The translations under genes and the position numbers were made by a program. Of a DNA stretch of 64,000 nucleotides, positions 44,511-56,826 are shown piece after piece. The DNA is from Cardamine occulta (lineage: Eukaryota > Streptophyta > Magnoliopsida > Brassicales > Brassicaceae): contig CM051388.1 of NCBI GenBank assembly GCA_028015245.1, forward strand, positions 21,724,474 through 21,788,473, written 5' to 3'. Within the stretch, counting starts at the first letter, position 1, and each line of letters begins with the position of its first letter. Under the pieces are notes generated by a model. The model was not told where the DNA came from. It was given only the letters and a program-made list of their open reading frames with translations, and searched no databases.

Positions 44511-45679
44511 TGATATATGATGATTTTAGCCCATATTTACTAATGTTTTCTAGTCATTTTCGTGTCTTTAGAATCGTTTTTGAGTCATATTGGGTCATAA
44601 GGAAGTCTTTAAGCATAGATTGGATGGACTGCAGCTGCTAGACTTTTTGGAGCAAAAAGAGTGGAATCGCAGCAAAAGAGTATAATTCACACGCGGAGCA
44701 CATGCTCCATCGCTCAGAGAAAAATAAGGATTCTTAGTTTACCTAATTTTGGCGTGAATAAAATAGGGCAGCCGCCCTCAGACCTAAAAAAAGAAAGAGG
44801 ACGCTCACTTTTGGACTTTTTCTATTCTTCGCTCCATCATCTCTCCTACTCCCCTTTGTTTTTTGTTTCTATCGCCTTGCTACTCCTTTCACCATCTATT
44901 GTTCTTGCTTGTAAGATCTGGAGGATCAACCCCTACTTTGTTTGAGAAGAATTCTGAACCTTATTCTATTTTCAATATTATTCATGAATTCTTTTTTGTT
45001 CATTGTTGTGTTTTATTCTTCCATGTCTGATTACTCCTTTAGCTAGATTAAGGTTTTCAATGATATTCATGAGTTGATAAATTGAGCACAAATAGGATCC
45101 AAATATTTATTATCATCGCCTCTTGTTGATCTTAATGCTTAGATTAAACTGATCACTTAGTCTATAATATTAGGTTAATCTATTCATCAAAAATGTTTTA
45201 GGTTACTAGAAGAAACATTGGTGAGCAATCAGTCCCTAGCCAACGACAGTTGATGCTACGGCTGATTGTGAACATATTGAACCCATTCGCTAATGCTTGT
45301 CTGCATCTCTAGGTCCAAACAACAGTTTAGGTATTTAAGTTGTTAGATAAAGTTGTCAACACTACGACAATGAGTCGGTCCTATTTTTATGTTTGAGTTC
45401 TAGACCTGTGCTAAATTGTATCCTGAACAGTTGCTCAATTTTCATCTCTGAATTACCAGCGAAATACCTTAGTCTAGTGCCTTGCTTTATTGATTTTACA
45501 TCGCTTTAATTATTTGCTACTTGTTACGAAAACCAACCATCAACTTGTTGTCTTACCTTTATTTTTAAATCTCTTAAAATCATAGTGTAACCTTGATCTC
45601 TGTGGATTCGATCCCATTTATACTACTGCGATTGTCTGTGCACTTGCAGTCTTTATTTGGGTTAAAACATTGTGTATCA
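44511..45679 (+). repeat. Solo LTR of the Athila-type family
   Basis: It runs from TGATATATGATGATTTTAGCC to AACATTGTGTATCA, flanked by 5-bp duplications GTTAC at 44506-44510 and 45680-45684. It is homologous over its length to the LTRs at 19869-20982 and 21919-22988 but visibly diverged. Loss of the interior by LTR-LTR recombination is the usual explanation. Confidence 0.93.
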
Positions 45680-45925
45680 GTTACTCTGCAGAGTCTGCAA
45701 AATCTGCCAAATATGTGAAAAATCAGTCAAATATCTGCAGAGTCTGTCAGATGCTCGCAGAGTTTGCCAAATGCTCGCAGAGTTTGCCAAATATCCGCAG
45801 AGTCTGTCAAATACTCGTAGAGTCTGCCCAATGCTCGTATAGTCTGCCAAATGCTCATAGAGTCTGCCAAATGTTCGTAGTGTCTGTCAAATGCTCGTAG
45901 ACTCTGCCAACATTTGGCAGACTCT
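45680..45925. repeat. 20-bp minisatellite, right part
   Basis: Continuation of the array at 44090-44510. The open frames at 45670-45942 on both strands exist only because the 20-bp unit happens to lack stops. Confidence 0.93.
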
Positions 45926-46186
45926 ACTAAATATGTCATCAAAGATATTTTTAGAAATTATTGCATTTGAAACTTTAAAAGTTTTGATAAGTCATTTTGG
46001 TTATTTCAAAAATAAATTAGGTTATTGTGTCATATTAAATAAAGACAAAATTATATAATTGCATATTTTCTTAATTTGAGTGAAAAGTATAAACTCCAAC
46101 ACACCTCCTTTTTCCCTTCCATTGGTGTAAATTTTCCTCTCAGTTCGTAATTCTTAATCTTCTTACATGAAATCTCTTATATCTAA
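45926..46186. other. Intergenic DNA without a recognised feature
   Basis: AT-rich spacer. Confidence 0.4.
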
Positions 46187-46786
46187 GAGCATCATTATTG
46201 GGAGAACCCCATTTAGATTTTTTAAGTAATATTTAATTATAATTTTGAAGTTAAGAAACTTTTGTTTTTGCTGCTTTATTGGTAGAAATCCATTAGGGGT
46301 TCTTAAAAAACAAAATTTTTAATAATTTGGTTTTATTTTAAATAGAGTTTATTTTTTAATTAAACATAGTTGACATAAAAACATAACATTTTAAACATAG
46401 ATTTTGAAAAAAAAATGCAAAAGAATGCTCAATTTGGGTTTCTTTCTAATCTTGTATATGAATCGCTTTCTATTCACCCAGTGAACGATTCCAATTCATT
46501 AATATGTAAAAAAAGTTTAGAATTTTAAAGTTGAAGTTAAGAAAAAGTTTTTAAAAAAAATTTAACTTTTTTTTTAAGTTAAAGTTAAGAAAAAGTAAAA
46601 AAAAACAGGTAAAAAAAATCTGGCAAATTAGGATTGACACGTGGCTAAAAACAGTGTAAGAACCCCCTTAAAAACTGGTTCTTAAAGTTTTTATTTAAGA
46701 ACCGGTTCTTACACTATTCACAATTAATTTTTTTTTTAGTTAAGAAACCCACTTTTTGGGTTAAAAACCTTGCAATAATGATGCTC
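46187..46786. mobile_element. PIF/Harbinger-like MITE, complete
   Basis: A perfect 14-bp terminal inverted repeat GAGCATCATTATTG is flanked by TAA at 46184-46186 and 46787-46789. There is no coding sequence. An internal palindromic AAGAACCGGTTCTTA lies near 46697. Related termini occur at 14211 and 61402. Confidence 0.9.
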
Positions 46787-46789
46787 TAA

Positions 46790-47257
46790 GTATATCTTAA
46801 TTCAAGTCTCTAATTTCATGCACACCCAAGATGCTTCTCGATTGAATGATAACTGTAGGAATACTTCTATTTTTGTGATTGTGTATGTTTAAAGTTTATT
46901 ATTTTAATGGTTTCAGTTTTATGTAATTATGAAATCATCACGTTTTAATATATATAGATCGTGTCTATAAGTATAACCTATTACCTATAGGTGCGTGATT
47001 ATATGAATAAGAAATCAATTACTGTGCGTAGATAATTTTTCCAAGCCCTGAGCACACCATCCATCATTTGTATTATATATAGTTGTCTGATTTTATTTTA
47101 TTTTCCTTGTCAAACAACATTTATTTTAATAATTTTATGATGACTTGTGTGTTTTTCCAGCATCATGGATTTGGTTGGACTTGATTGTTTTATTCTCCTG
47201 AAATTAGTAACGCATCAAGTTAAGCATAATATACAAACAACATAGATTTCTCTTTTA
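46790..47257. other. Intergenic DNA without a recognised feature
   Basis: AT-rich spacer leading into the duplicated upstream block. Confidence 0.4.
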
Positions 47258-47957
47258 ATGCAATAACAATGACGGAGAACAAGAGAATGTTTCTATTTTT
47301 TCGTTTAAATATATTACCTCGGACTTAACCGTATATCCACAAATATTAAGCGGTTCGGGTAGGATTTAAATTTTCATGACCTTATCGATTAGGACCGAAA
47401 ACCTGCAGGTTAGGCCTAATTAACAGCTCTACTATATATCCCGATCCCTATACCATGATTTTTTTTTATGACCTCCCTTTATCATGATTCAGGCCACGAT
47501 ACCATCCTTTCTTTGTTTTCATAAAAAAAAATTTGTATGTTCTATTTTGCTCTAAAAATCAATTTAAAATTTGCAGACTTTGTCATGTGAAATAATGCAG
47601 AAATGTTTTTAATGAAATTCATGTTTTATATTTACATATGCATAATATTAATGTTGAGCTTATTAATTACTAAATACAATAATTTAACAATACTAATTAA
47701 TTACGTAATGATCTTATTCAACTTATCTAAGTAATAATAATATATATATATATATATATATTTGGTCGAAATCTAAGTAATAATTAAAATACGCATATTT
47801 AGGTGATAATATGTGTATCAAATCGAATCGAATCGAATCAAATCAAACTTGTCCAATAAAATTTTATAATTTAGTTGAACTTAAAAAAAATAAAAATATT
47901 AGTGATGAGTCAGCCCTTGTTTATGATCGTTGAAAAATCACAGATCACAAACCCTTG
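47258..47957. repeat. Duplicated upstream block (copy with 23.3 kb and 29.7 kb)
   Basis: It matches 23265-23640 and 29690-30050, including AAATATTAAGCGGTTCGGG and ATAATGCAGAAATGTTTTTA. A (TA)n run sits at 47738-47760. It ends in the promoter words GTTGAAAAATCACAGATCAC, so a BAHD promoter once continued here. The hAT insertion and further sequence now follow. Confidence 0.8.
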
Positions 47958-47965
47958 CATACATC

Positions 47966-49232
47966 CAATGTTCTAAAATACGGCTTGTACGGCCGTATAT
48001 ACGGCGTATATACCATATACAGTAGGAGACCGTACTGTATTTATGCTGTATAGTTAATTTGTGCGCTGTACACAATATGGCCGTATATACACCGTTTATA
48101 CGGCGTATAAACGGTACCGTATATACAGTTTCTATTTTTTTTTTGTAAAGCTCTTTAACAAAACTATGTAGTTTTGTTTTGCTTTTAAAAATAAGTTAAC
48201 CCTAAAAAGATAATTAGGAGATGATTTACTTATTTATTTAGCACTTTGGCTATAAACCTATCATGTTGGCTTTTTGTTGTTTTTTTTTGTTTGACTTTGA
48301 TTTCTTACTATATTTTAAGACATTTTCGTTATTTATTCTGGTAGTGTTTGATATTCAGCTATTTTAGTTTTCATATAAACGATATAAACTTTTGACCCAT
48401 ATCATATGGGTCATATATATATCAATGTTTTAAAATACGGCTTGTACGGCCGTATATACGGCGTATATACCCTATACAGTAGGAGACCGTACTGTATTTA
48501 TGATGTACTGTTAATTTGTGCGCTGTACACAATATGACCGTATATACACCGTTTATACGGCGTATAAACGGTACCGTATATACAGTTTCCGTTTTTTTTT
48601 TGTAAAGCTCTTTAACAAAACTATGTAGTTTTAGTTTGCTTTTAAAAATAAGTTAACCCTAAAAAGATAATTAGGAGATGATTTACTTATTTATTTAGCA
48701 CTTTGGCTATAAACCTATCATGTTGGTTTTTTGTTGGTTTTTTTTTGTTTGACTTTGATTTCTTACTATATTTTAAGACATTTTCGTTATTTATTCTGGT
48801 AGTGTTTGATATTCAGCTATTTTAGTTTTCATATAAATGATATAAACTTTTGACCCATATCATATGGGTCATATATATATATAACTATATATATACATAA
48901 AAATTGATTATATATATATATAATATTTATTTTTTTACAAAAAAATATTCACCGTATAGTCCCCGCATAAACAGCCGTATATACATCTATACGCTATACA
49001 GTGCCTCACCGTACGTCTAGCGCATAGCGTATTTTACAACATTGATATATATATAACTATATATATATAACTATATATACATAAAAATTGATTATATATA
49101 TATATATATAATATTTATTTTTTTACAAAAAAATATCCACCGTATAGTCCCCGCATAAACAGCCGTATATACATCTATACACTATACAGTGCCTCACCGT
49201 ACGTCTAGCGCATAGCGTATTTTACAACATTG
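47966..49232. mobile_element. Non-autonomous hAT element (outer copy)
   Basis: It begins CAATGTTCTAAAATACGG and ends with the complement of CAATGTTGTAAAATACGC. It is flanked by the 8-bp duplication CATACATC (47958-47965, 49233-49240), the hAT signature. The subterminal DNA is full of CGTATATACGG-type palindromes. After removing the inner copy, the element is about 637 bp. It lies in a relic of the BAHD promoter; the related sequence at 33670 (TTGCACACATCTAGC) is the empty site. Confidence 0.9.
48423..49044. mobile_element. Second copy of the same hAT element, nested inside the first
   Basis: It has the same termini and nearly the same interior as the outer element, is 622 bp long, and is flanked by ATATATAT on both sides (48415-48422, 49045-49052). 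Consequently the left half of the family sequence occurs twice in a row, then the right half twice. Confidence 0.9.
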
Positions 49233-49240
49233 CATACATC

Positions 49241-49841
49241 TCAACATGTTCTTCCAAGGGGGTCTACTCCAATTAAAAATCAATCAAATAATGCAAAAAC
49301 TTGCACACATCTTGTTTCTTTTCATAAAAATATGTTCTTCTTTACTCTAAAAGTCAATTTAAATTTTGCAGACTTTGCCAACTGTATGAAATAATAAAGA
49401 AATGTTTTAAATGAAATTCATGTTTTACATTTACATATACATAATATTAATGTTGAGCTTATTACAAAATACAACAATTTAATAATACTAAATTACGTAA
49501 TGATCTTATTAATACGCATGTTAGGTGATTTGTGTTTGAAAACCGAATCAAATCCAATCAAATCAAACTTGTCCAATAAAATTTATACTTTAGTTGAACT
49601 GTCCAGGATAAAATAATAGTAGAATCTAAACAAAAAGGAAAAAAAATCACAGATCACACATCTCAAAGTTGGATCTAATCTCAACCTTTTCTTCCAAGTG
49701 GGAAATTTTTTCCAATTAAAAATCAATCAAATAATGCAAAAACTTTTTACATAAAGCTTACGCAATTTAAGTAAAGAACACAGACACACACAACCACCTA
49801 TAATTTCCCAGAGGAAGAGATCGCTGTTTACTAAGCTACCA
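49241..49841 (+). promoter_or_regulatory. Duplicated upstream block and promoter of the BAHD gene at 49842
   Basis: 49310-49600 repeats the block found at 29391-29680. 49648-49720 holds AATCACAGATCACACATCTC and TTTTCTTCCAAGTGGG, shared with the other paralogues. A CACAGACACACACAACC leader precedes CAGAGGAAGAGATCGC and the ATG. Confidence 0.6.
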
Positions 49842-51218
49842 ATGGCGTTAAAAGTGATCAAGATCGTTCGAGTCAGTCCTGCTACAAACTCATCCAATGA
49901 CTCAGTCGACTCCTTCAATCTCCCTCTAACTTTCTTTGACTTACGCTGGCTAAAATTCCATCCCATTCAAAGAGTCGTTTTCTACAAACTCACCGAGTCA
50001 ACACGCGAATCATTCTACTCTCTGATCCTCCCTAAGCTCTCTCTCTCTCTCTCCCTTGTCCTCCGCCATTACCTCCCAATCGCCGGCCGCCTCGTCTGGG
50101 ATCCACAAGATCCAAAGCCATATATCACTGTCTCTAAGCATGACACAATGTCGCTTACTGTCGCAGAGACTGACGCTGACTTCTTCTTTGTATCCGGCAA
50201 TGGACTACGTCCGGCCATCGAGTTACATCCCCTCGTACCCGAGTTAACGGTCTCTGATGACTCGGCGTCCTTGTTTTCTTTGCAAATCACGTTATTTCCG
50301 AACCAAGGATTCTGCATCGGCTTCACAGTTAACCATGCTGCCCTGGACGGTAAATCGTGTGCTATGTTTATAAAATCATGGGCTCATATTTGCAGATTAC
50401 AAGAACATAACGAAGCCATAGATTTTCCTCTTTTACCTAATGATCTAACTCCAAGTTTTGATCGTACGGTCATTAATGTTCAACGTGAACTTGAGTCAAA
50501 GACTATGGAACTGTTGTTGTATCTCTCAAAGGACAGCGACAACTTTAAAAGTCTGAAGCCACCTCCCATCAGTGAGATGAGTTCAGATGTTGTCCGTGCC
50601 ACGCTTGAGTTAACCGCGGAGCACATAAAGAAACTTCGGGAGCGAGCCAAGAAGGAATCAGTTCGCTCTCCACTCGACCTTCACTTGTCAACATTTGTCA
50701 TAGCGTACGCTTACGCATGGACGTGCGTGGTGAAAGCGCGTGGAGGCAACGCAAATAGACCGGTGCGACTTCGGTATGCAGCAGACTTTAGACAACGGTT
50801 AGACCACGTTCCAGCCGAATACTTTGGGAACTGCGTGCTAACGATAGGTTGGGTTGAATACCAAGCGAGAGTGTTTTTGGGAGAAGGTGGTTTTATTAAA
50901 GCAGTCGAGGTTATAAGTGATTCAGTGAAAGGTTTGGATTCGCGAGGAATAGAATCACTTTGTGAGGACTATGTGGAGGGAAGGAAGAACTTGAAACCGG
51001 GTACTCAGTTCGGGTCAGTTGTAGGGTCGACCCGATTAGGGATGTACGAAGCAGATTTTGGGTGGGGCAGACCAACTAAAACCACGGTTTTATCCACCGA
51101 AGAGTTCTCTATGTCGGAGAGAAGGGATGAGCCAGGTGGTGTGGAGATGGGAGTATGCTTGAAGAAGACTGAGATGGACATTTTTCTTTCTTTATTTAGT
51201 AATGGCCTAACCGATTAG
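49842..51218 (+). CDS. BAHD acyltransferase, At5g39080/At5g39090-like
   Basis: An intact single-exon frame of 458 residues starting MALKVIKIVRVSPAT. The catalytic H165-D169 reads NHAALDGK, with Asn where most relatives have the first His of HH; the catalytic His and Asp remain. YFGNC starts at Tyr327 and DFGWG is at 405-409. The loop after DFGWGRP is shortened (TVLSTEEFSM against SLSIDRNEGFSM in siblings). The N-terminal LSLSLSL tract is encoded by a (CT)n run. Expected to acylate a phenolic glucoside from malonyl-CoA or a similar donor in the cytosol. No lesion seen. The active-site Asn and the short loop could shift substrate preference, which is inference. Confidence 0.93.
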   Translation: MALKVIKIVRVSPATNSSNDSVDSFNLPLTFFDLRWLKFHPIQRVVFYKLTESTRESFYSLILPKLSLSLSLVLRHYLPIAGRLVWDPQDPKPYITVSKHDTMSLTVAETDADFFFVSGNGLRPAIELHPLVPELTVSDDSASLFSLQITLFPNQGFCIGFTVNHAALDGKSCAMFIKSWAHICRLQEHNEAIDFPLLPNDLTPSFDRTVINVQRELESKTMELLLYLSKDSDNFKSLKPPPISEMSSDVVRATLELTAEHIKKLRERAKKESVRSPLDLHLSTFVIAYAYAWTCVVKARGGNANRPVRLRYAADFRQRLDHVPAEYFGNCVLTIGWVEYQARVFLGEGGFIKAVEVISDSVKGLDSRGIESLCEDYVEGRKNLKPGTQFGSVVGSTRLGMYEADFGWGRPTKTTVLSTEEFSMSERRDEPGGVEMGVCLKKTEMDIFLSLFSNGLTD

Positions 51219-51827
51219 CCTTTTAAATCATTTACTTATGAATGATATGTCATCATTGTCATGTGTTCGAAGTATTTTATCAAAAAAATAAAAATGTGTT
51301 CGAAGTTGGGTTATATCAACAAAAAAAAAAGAAAAAAAAAAGAAAAAGTTGGGTTATATCAACAATAACTATAATATTATCCTTTTTCTTTATAAAAAAA
51401 AGCTTATATCATCAATAAGAAACTATTCTAATTACAGTAGACCTTCTAATCCAAACAAATGTAGTCAAGTCTTTTAGTCGGTGGCTATTTTGTTTTGTTA
51501 ATGTTTCTAATCGTCAAGTCTTTCAGTCAAAAAGATATTTAAACATTCTCACGGCAGTTTTTGTAAAATTTTAATTTTTTTTCCAAATTTTTTTTTAGTA
51601 TTCCATGATTTTATATAATTTTAATAACAAGTTGATGTTATTTATGTTATATATATATATATGTTAGCCTATTAGGACTCGGATCCCTGCGATATCGCGA
51701 GAGAAAATATTATATATTATAATTCGTTGTATCAAGTTTATATCAATATTTTATATAAAATATAAAATATATTTTCACGGTTGAGTTAACATAAAGTGTT
51801 GTAATCCTTAGAAATATTTGTTGATAT
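51219..51827. other. 3' flank of the BAHD gene and AT-rich spacer
   Basis: 3' UTR-like DNA with A-rich tracts and a (TA)n run at 51648-51662. No gene. Confidence 0.45.
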
Positions 51828-52036
51828 TGTTGTAAACTGGAGAGAATTATGAGGGAATTTCGTGTGTTGTATTATTAATAATGAGGTTCTAATAGAACTT
51901 TTATATAGGAATCAATATAACAGATAAAAGGTAAATCCTATTCGGAATAGGAAAAGTATAAACCGTCTTAAGTCTCATCGGATATGGGTCTGATGGGCCA
52001 GAACTAGAGTTTGACAATCCACAATGATTTATAACA
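51828..52036 (-). repeat. 3' LTR of the Copia element
   Basis: Termini TGTTGTAAACT and TTATAACA on the plus strand. 209 bp, paired with 57968-58176. Confidence 0.93.
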
Positions 52037-52179
52037 CTCCCCCTTGGATGTCATAACTCTAAGAGCTCGTAATACGCTTTGGATGTTTCCTCATTAAAAC
52101 CTTTCTCGAAAACCCAGTTGGGACAAAACCGAGATAAGGAAAAAGAGTACAACACGCATTACTCCTCCTGTTCCGAACA

Positions 52180-54860
52180 TCACTGAATGTCTTTCAATCT
52201 TCGCATTCCAATCTGATGTATTAGCTTCTTGAATGTCGAGGTTGGTAGAGACTTTGTAAATAAATCTGCTGAATTCTCACTTGAACGAACTTGTTGAACT
52301 TGGACTTCTCCATCCTTTTGTAAATCGTGTGTGAAGAAGAACTTTGACAAAATATGTTTCGTCCTGTCTCCCTTAATATATCCATCTTTGAGTTGTGCTA
52401 TGCATGCTGCATTATCCTCGTACAATATGGTTGGTTCCTCCTTTCCTTCGGTCATTCCACAATCCACTTTAATATGTTGAGTCATTGATCTCAACTAAAC
52501 ACATTCACGGCTGGCTTCATGAATAGCTAATATTTCTGCATGGTTGGACGATGTGGCAACAATAGTTTGCTTCATGGATCGCCAAGATATAGCCATACCA
52601 CCATGAGTAAAAACATATCCCGTTTGAGATCTAGCATTGTGTGGATCCGAAAGATAATCTGCATCCGCAAAACTAATTAAACTATCTTTGTATTGGTTAG
52701 TATAAAATAAACCCAAATCTTTCGTTCCTTGTAGGTAACGAAGAATATGTTTAATCCCGTTCCAGTGCCTTTGAGGTTGGACATGAGCTAAATCTTGATA
52801 ATAAATTCACGGCAAAACATATATTTGGCCTAGTGTGGCTCGCCAAATACATTAAAGCTCCTATGGCACTGAGATATGGCACTTCGGGACCAAGGACTTC
52901 TTCATCGTCCTTCTTTGGACCAAACAGATCTTTCTTCAAATCAAGAGATCTCACGACCATGGGGCTAGACAATGGGTGAGATTGGTTCATGTTAAATCTC
53001 TTGAGTACTTTCTCTGTATATGCCGTTTGATGCGCAAGGATTCCATTATTCATGTACTCAAGTTGTAACCCCAAACAAAATCTTGTTTTTCCTAAATCTT
53101 TCATCTCGAATTCTTTCTTTAGATATTCGACTGTTTGGGAAATTTCTTCAGAGGTTCCTAGGATATTCAGGTCGTCTACATACACCGCGATGATTACAAA
53201 CCCCTTAGTAAATTTTTTTATGAATATACACGGACTGATGGGGTTGTTCTTATAGCCCTCTTTGACTAGATATTCACTTAGTCTATTATACCATATTCGA
53301 CCTGATTATTTCAATCCATAAAGACTTTTGTTCAACTTTATACAATGTTGTTCTCGAGAACTTTCTTTATCTTTGAGCTCAATTCTCTCTGGGACTTTCA
53401 TATATATTTCATTATCCAGTGGACCATATAAGTATGCAGTTACTACATCCATTAACCGCAAGTCTAAATTTTCTCTTATAACCAGACTTATTAGGAATCT
53501 AAAATTAGTAGCATCCACCACAGGGGAGTATGTCTTCTCATAATCTATTCATGGTCTCTGCGTGAATCCTTGTGCAACAAGCCGTGCTTTATGTCTCATG
53601 ATTTCATTATTTTCATTCATTTTCCTCACAAAAACCCATTTGTGTCCAACTGGTTTAATATCAAGAGGTGTCCGGATTATAGGACCAAATACATTCCTCT
53701 TCCTTAATGAATTTAACTCCACGTTTATAGCTTCTTTCCATTTAATCCAATCTGATCTTTGAGTGCACTCTAAAATTGACGTGGGTTCTAGATCTTCGCT
53801 TATATCCATAATTTCAAGTGCTACCTTGTATGCAAATATTTCATTAATGTCGACATTCTTTCTATTCCATTCTTTTCCAGACATGACATAATTTATTGAG
53901 ATTTCATTATTGTCAAGAACTTCAGGACCTTGAAGCTCGGCGTCCCGAGAATCAATGTTTGGTTCCTTTGGTTCATTCATGTCTAGGGTTCCAATAACCT
54001 CGTATTCTCCCATTGCACATTTTTTTGATTTCCGAGTGTTCTTATCCTTGGAACCTAATGGTCTACCTCTCTTTAAGCGCGCTTTAGATTCTGTAGCAAC
54101 TTGATTGTGTTTCTCTTGGACATCAATTCTTATTGGTGCATTAACAGCTGGTATATATGACTTTGTTACTCTCTTCGGGTCAGCAAAAGAATCTAGCAAT
54201 TGATTAGCTAGCTTTTGTAAATGTATAATCTTTTGGACTTCTATTTCACATTCTTTAGTCCGAGGATCTTGCCATGTTAAGGATGTTTGATTCCATGTAA
54301 TTTCCTTTACCAGTCTGTTATTATCTCCTCCTAATGTTGGATAGTTGGATTCGTCAAAGTGAAAATCTGCATACCTGGCCTTAAATAGATCACCAGTGGT
54401 TGGCTCAAGGTACTTAACTATGGTGGGAGAATCATATCTAACATATATCCCCATCCTCCTTTGAGGTCCCATCTTACTTCTCTGTGGTGGAGCAATTGGT
54501 ACATATATGGCACATCCAAATGTCTTAAGATGGGATATGTCTGGCTCATGACCCGTTAGCAATTGTGATGGAGAATATTTGTGTTCACTAGATGGCCTGA
54601 TACGAATTAGTTCAGCTGCATGTAAAACTGCATGTCCCCAAGCTGAGACCGGGAGTTTTGATCTCATTAGTAATGGCCTCGCAATTAGTTGAATGCGTTT
54701 GATAAATGATTCGGCCAATCCGTTTTGTGTATGTAAATGTGCCACAGAATGTTCTACACTTACCCCCATGGACATACAATAATCATTAAACGTTTGGGAC
54801 GTGAATTCACCAACATTATCTAGACGTATAGTCTTTAAAGGAAAATCTGGAAAGTGTGCT
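52180..54860 (-). pseudogene. Copia pol: integrase core, reverse transcriptase and RNase H
   Basis: Minus-strand frames 54775-53549 (integrase catalytic remainder: HLHTQNGLAESFIKR, then LLTGHEP, and the start of RT at GHKWVFVRK), 53521-53306 (DVVTAYLYG, LNKSLYGLK), 53185-52751 (YVDD active site, LGLQLEY, IGALMYLA), 52716-52495 (FADADYLSDP, SQTGYVF, ATSSNHAE) and 52494-52180 (NAACIAQ, KHILSKFF, ADLFTKSLP). Nonsense changes interrupt it: TAA where CAA is expected after LYGLK, a stop at the end of 52751-53185, and TAG for Trp at 52492-52497. A complete polyprotein is not made. Confidence 0.93.
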
Positions 54861-54904
54861 CTTAGACGAATTATTTAAGCAAGTAATCTCGCAAATGCCA
54901 AATT

Positions 54905-55651
54905 TCAAGTTGATAATAGACATATGTGTGACCATCTCGTGGATGCATCAATAAGTACCATACAATATCTAAACGTCCCACAAGGTGGGTGAATTGGTCC
55001 ACAGATGTCACCTTGTATTCTTTTCAGAAAATTCAATGTTTTCTTATTCACTTTTACTGGTGATGGCCTGACTATGAGTTTTCCTAGTGAACATGCTTCA
55101 CACGTGAGATTCTTTGGGATAACTCTTCTTTCTTTCAATGTGTGCCCATTTGTATTTAATAACAATTTTCGCATCATGTTAGAACCGGGATGGCCAAGCC
55201 GGTTATGCCATAGAGTGAAATTTTCGAAAAACACTTTGTTTACCGTGGCATTTGCTTCTATCATATTTATCTTAGCACAATAAAGGCCTGTAGATATGGC
55301 ATGTATGGTTTCTAGGATTTTCTTATGGCCATTGGCGAGTTCAAATATCATAAGGAATTCTTTATTCCCTTCGCCCTTATTTTCAATATGCAAATCATTC
55401 ATTCGAATGTTTTTAAAACTTAATAGGCTCCTCTTTGAGTTCGGTGAGTATAGTGCATCACTTAATTCTAGATGTGTACCCTTAGGTAATAATATGTTTG
55501 TTTGACCATATCCTTCTATTAAATTAGCCTTACCCGCTATGGTACATATATTAGCACTTTTGAGTGTGAGATTTATGAAATATCTTTTGTATCTTAGAAT
55601 CGTGTGGCTTGATCCACTATCCACCACAAAAATATCCTTGTCATCACTCAT
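54905..55651 (-). pseudogene. Copia protease and integrase zinc-binding region
   Basis: The aspartic protease motif DSGSSHT lies near the start (MSDDKDIFVVDSGSS). The integrase HHCC domain follows (LWHNRLGHPG ... CEACSLGK) and the start of the integrase core (GDICGPI). The frame closes at a stop near 54902, short of the remainder of integrase. Confidence 0.92.
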
Positions 55652-55842
55652 TCTTCAAAATCAATAATCATATTTTAGAGACTTAAAATAATATCCTTTC
55701 ATTAAATCAAATAAATCCAAAATAATAGCAATAACAAATAAATTCAAGAACATAAATCCAAGCAAATAAAAACACCAAAACCAAACATAGAAACTAAATG
55801 TCGAGATCAATTTTATTCTTTTAGACAATCTGAAGTCTTATA

Positions 55843-56826
55843 TTACATTAGATCATCTTGCTCATGATCAAAATCATTTTCATGATCTTGATGGACCAAA
55901 TTTGCTTCCGGATTCTTCCTTTTAATACTCTCTTGATAGAGGTCAATCAAATACTTGGGAGTTCTACATGTTTTAGCCCAATGATTTCTCATTCCACACT
56001 GATGGCATCCATACTTGTTGGCCGAGTTTTGTGGCTGAGAAAAATTGCCACGGCCTTGATTAAAGTTGGGTTGATACCCTCGGCCTCTGCCTTGTCCTCG
56101 GCCATAGGGACTGTAGCTGCGGCCACGTCCTCCTTGCCATCTTCCACGTCCACGGCCTCGGCCTCTACCTCGGCCATTAAACTCTTTATGGACATGGTTT
56201 GTTTCTTTCTTTTCTTCAGCGGCCGTAAAGGCTTCAGGGAGTAGGGTTGATCCGGGAGGTCTCATTTCACTATTTCTCATCAATAACTCATTGTTTTTCT
56301 CAGCTAGCAATAAACATGAGATCAAACTTGCATATGTCTTGAAGCCCTTTCCACGATATTGTTGTTGTAACAATACGTTACTTGTGTGGAATGTAGAGTA
56401 TGTCTTTTCAAGCATCTCTTCTTCAGTTATTTTCTCACCACACAACTTCAATTTAGAGACAATCTTAAATAGGGCCGAGTTATACTCATCCACGGATTTA
56501 AAATCCTGGAACCTTAGATTTCTCCATTCATACCTTGCCTTTGGTAACATCACCGTTCTATGGTGATCATATCTTGTTTTCAACTCGTTCCAAAGGTCAA
56601 GAGGATTTTCAATTGTCAAGTATTGATCTTTGAGACTCTCAGCAAGATGATGGCGAATTATCATAATTGTCATGTATCAATTTCTTTCATTCTCATTATT
56701 ATTCTCAACGATACATTCGCCAAGTCCTTTAGACTTTAGAGTGATCTTAATATCCAATGCCCATTGTAGATAGTTATCTCCCGAGAGAGTAAGGGCAGCA
56801 AATTCCAAGTTTTGGATATTCGACAT
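55843..56826 (-). pseudogene. Copia gag with one premature stop
   Basis: It starts MSNIQNLEFAALTLSGDNY at 56826. An in-frame TGA at 56674-56676 precedes YMTIMIIRHHL, after which the frame is open to 55843. The UBN2-type gag core is followed by a Gly/Arg-rich tract and a CX2CX4HX4C zinc knuckle (CHQCGMRNHWAKTC). Gag would form the particle and bind RNA. Confidence 0.92.

Noticed and set aside
45670..45942. Open frames on both strands encoding cysteine- and serine-rich repeats
   Set aside because: They arise because the 20-bp minisatellite unit lacks stop codons. There is no start context, homology or gene structure.
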